Part shown: positions 5,543 through 5,945 of the stretch, in pieces | How the letters are laid out: every line of letters begins with the position of its first letter | Position numbering within the stretch: the stretch's first letter is position 1 | Source of the DNA: Candidatus Thalassarchaeaceae archaeon | GTDB taxonomy: Archaea; Thermoplasmatota; Poseidoniia; Poseidoniales; Thalassarchaeaceae | Length of the DNA: 5,945 nt | Assembly (NCBI GenBank): GCA_030745885.1 | Contig: JASLNR010000027.1 | Span: forward strand, 1-5,945 | Direction: 5' to 3' | The notes under the pieces: model-generated | The model's database searches: none | Seen by the model: the letters and a program-made list of their open reading frames with translations, nothing else | What the model was told of the DNA's origin: nothing | Made by a program: the position numbers and the translations under genes

Positions 5543-5945
<403 letters not shown>

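Overview
The window is chromosomal DNA from an archaeon. The 3' part of a 23S rRNA gene on the minus strand has archaeal-type signatures, for example the stretch complementary to CGATCCCCTTTAATGGGCGA. The same strand carries translation factor aIF6, which is not a bacterial protein. Base composition looks moderately GC-rich by eye. A methylmalonyl-CoA mutase B12 subunit, MeaB, propionyl-CoA carboxylase subunits and separate, tightly packed genes fit a heterotrophic archaeon. A marine Thermoplasmatota lineage (Poseidoniales-like) is my guess; nothing here proves it. There are no mobile elements, CRISPR arrays or phage genes, and no gene-free stretch longer than 300 bases.

Left part (1-802, minus strand): the free-standing cobalamin-binding subunit of methylmalonyl-CoA mutase, whose 3' end overlaps the start of MeaB, the GTPase chaperone of that mutase. 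MeaB runs off the left edge. Middle (915-3086, plus strand, divergent from the mutase genes): a compact carboxylase operon of pccB (carboxyltransferase beta subunit), a 66-residue protein resembling an epsilon/PccX-type carboxylase subunit, and a biotin carboxyl carrier protein. Together the two divergent units cover propionyl-CoA to methylmalonyl-CoA to succinyl-CoA. The biotin carboxylase subunit, the epimerase and the large mutase subunit must be encoded elsewhere.

Next (3131-4623, plus strand): a 76-residue Cys/His-rich orphan protein, then threonine synthase. Threonine synthase converges with aIF6 so tightly that the two TAG stop codons share the palindrome CTAG at 4620-4623.

Right part (4620-5945, minus strand): 23S rRNA (3' end only), a spacer of about 70 bases with two hairpins, 5S rRNA, a 68-base gap and aIF6. 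The 5S gene is hidden inside an apparent upstream extension of the aIF6 reading frame. The collinear arrangement suggests that aIF6, which binds the 50S subunit, may be read from the rRNA operon.

Most of the window is conventional metabolism and translation. The points worth a second look are the rRNA-aIF6 linkage, the small carboxylase subunit, the carboxylase operon lacking its biotin carboxylase, the orphan Cys/His protein, and the stop-over-stop convergence.
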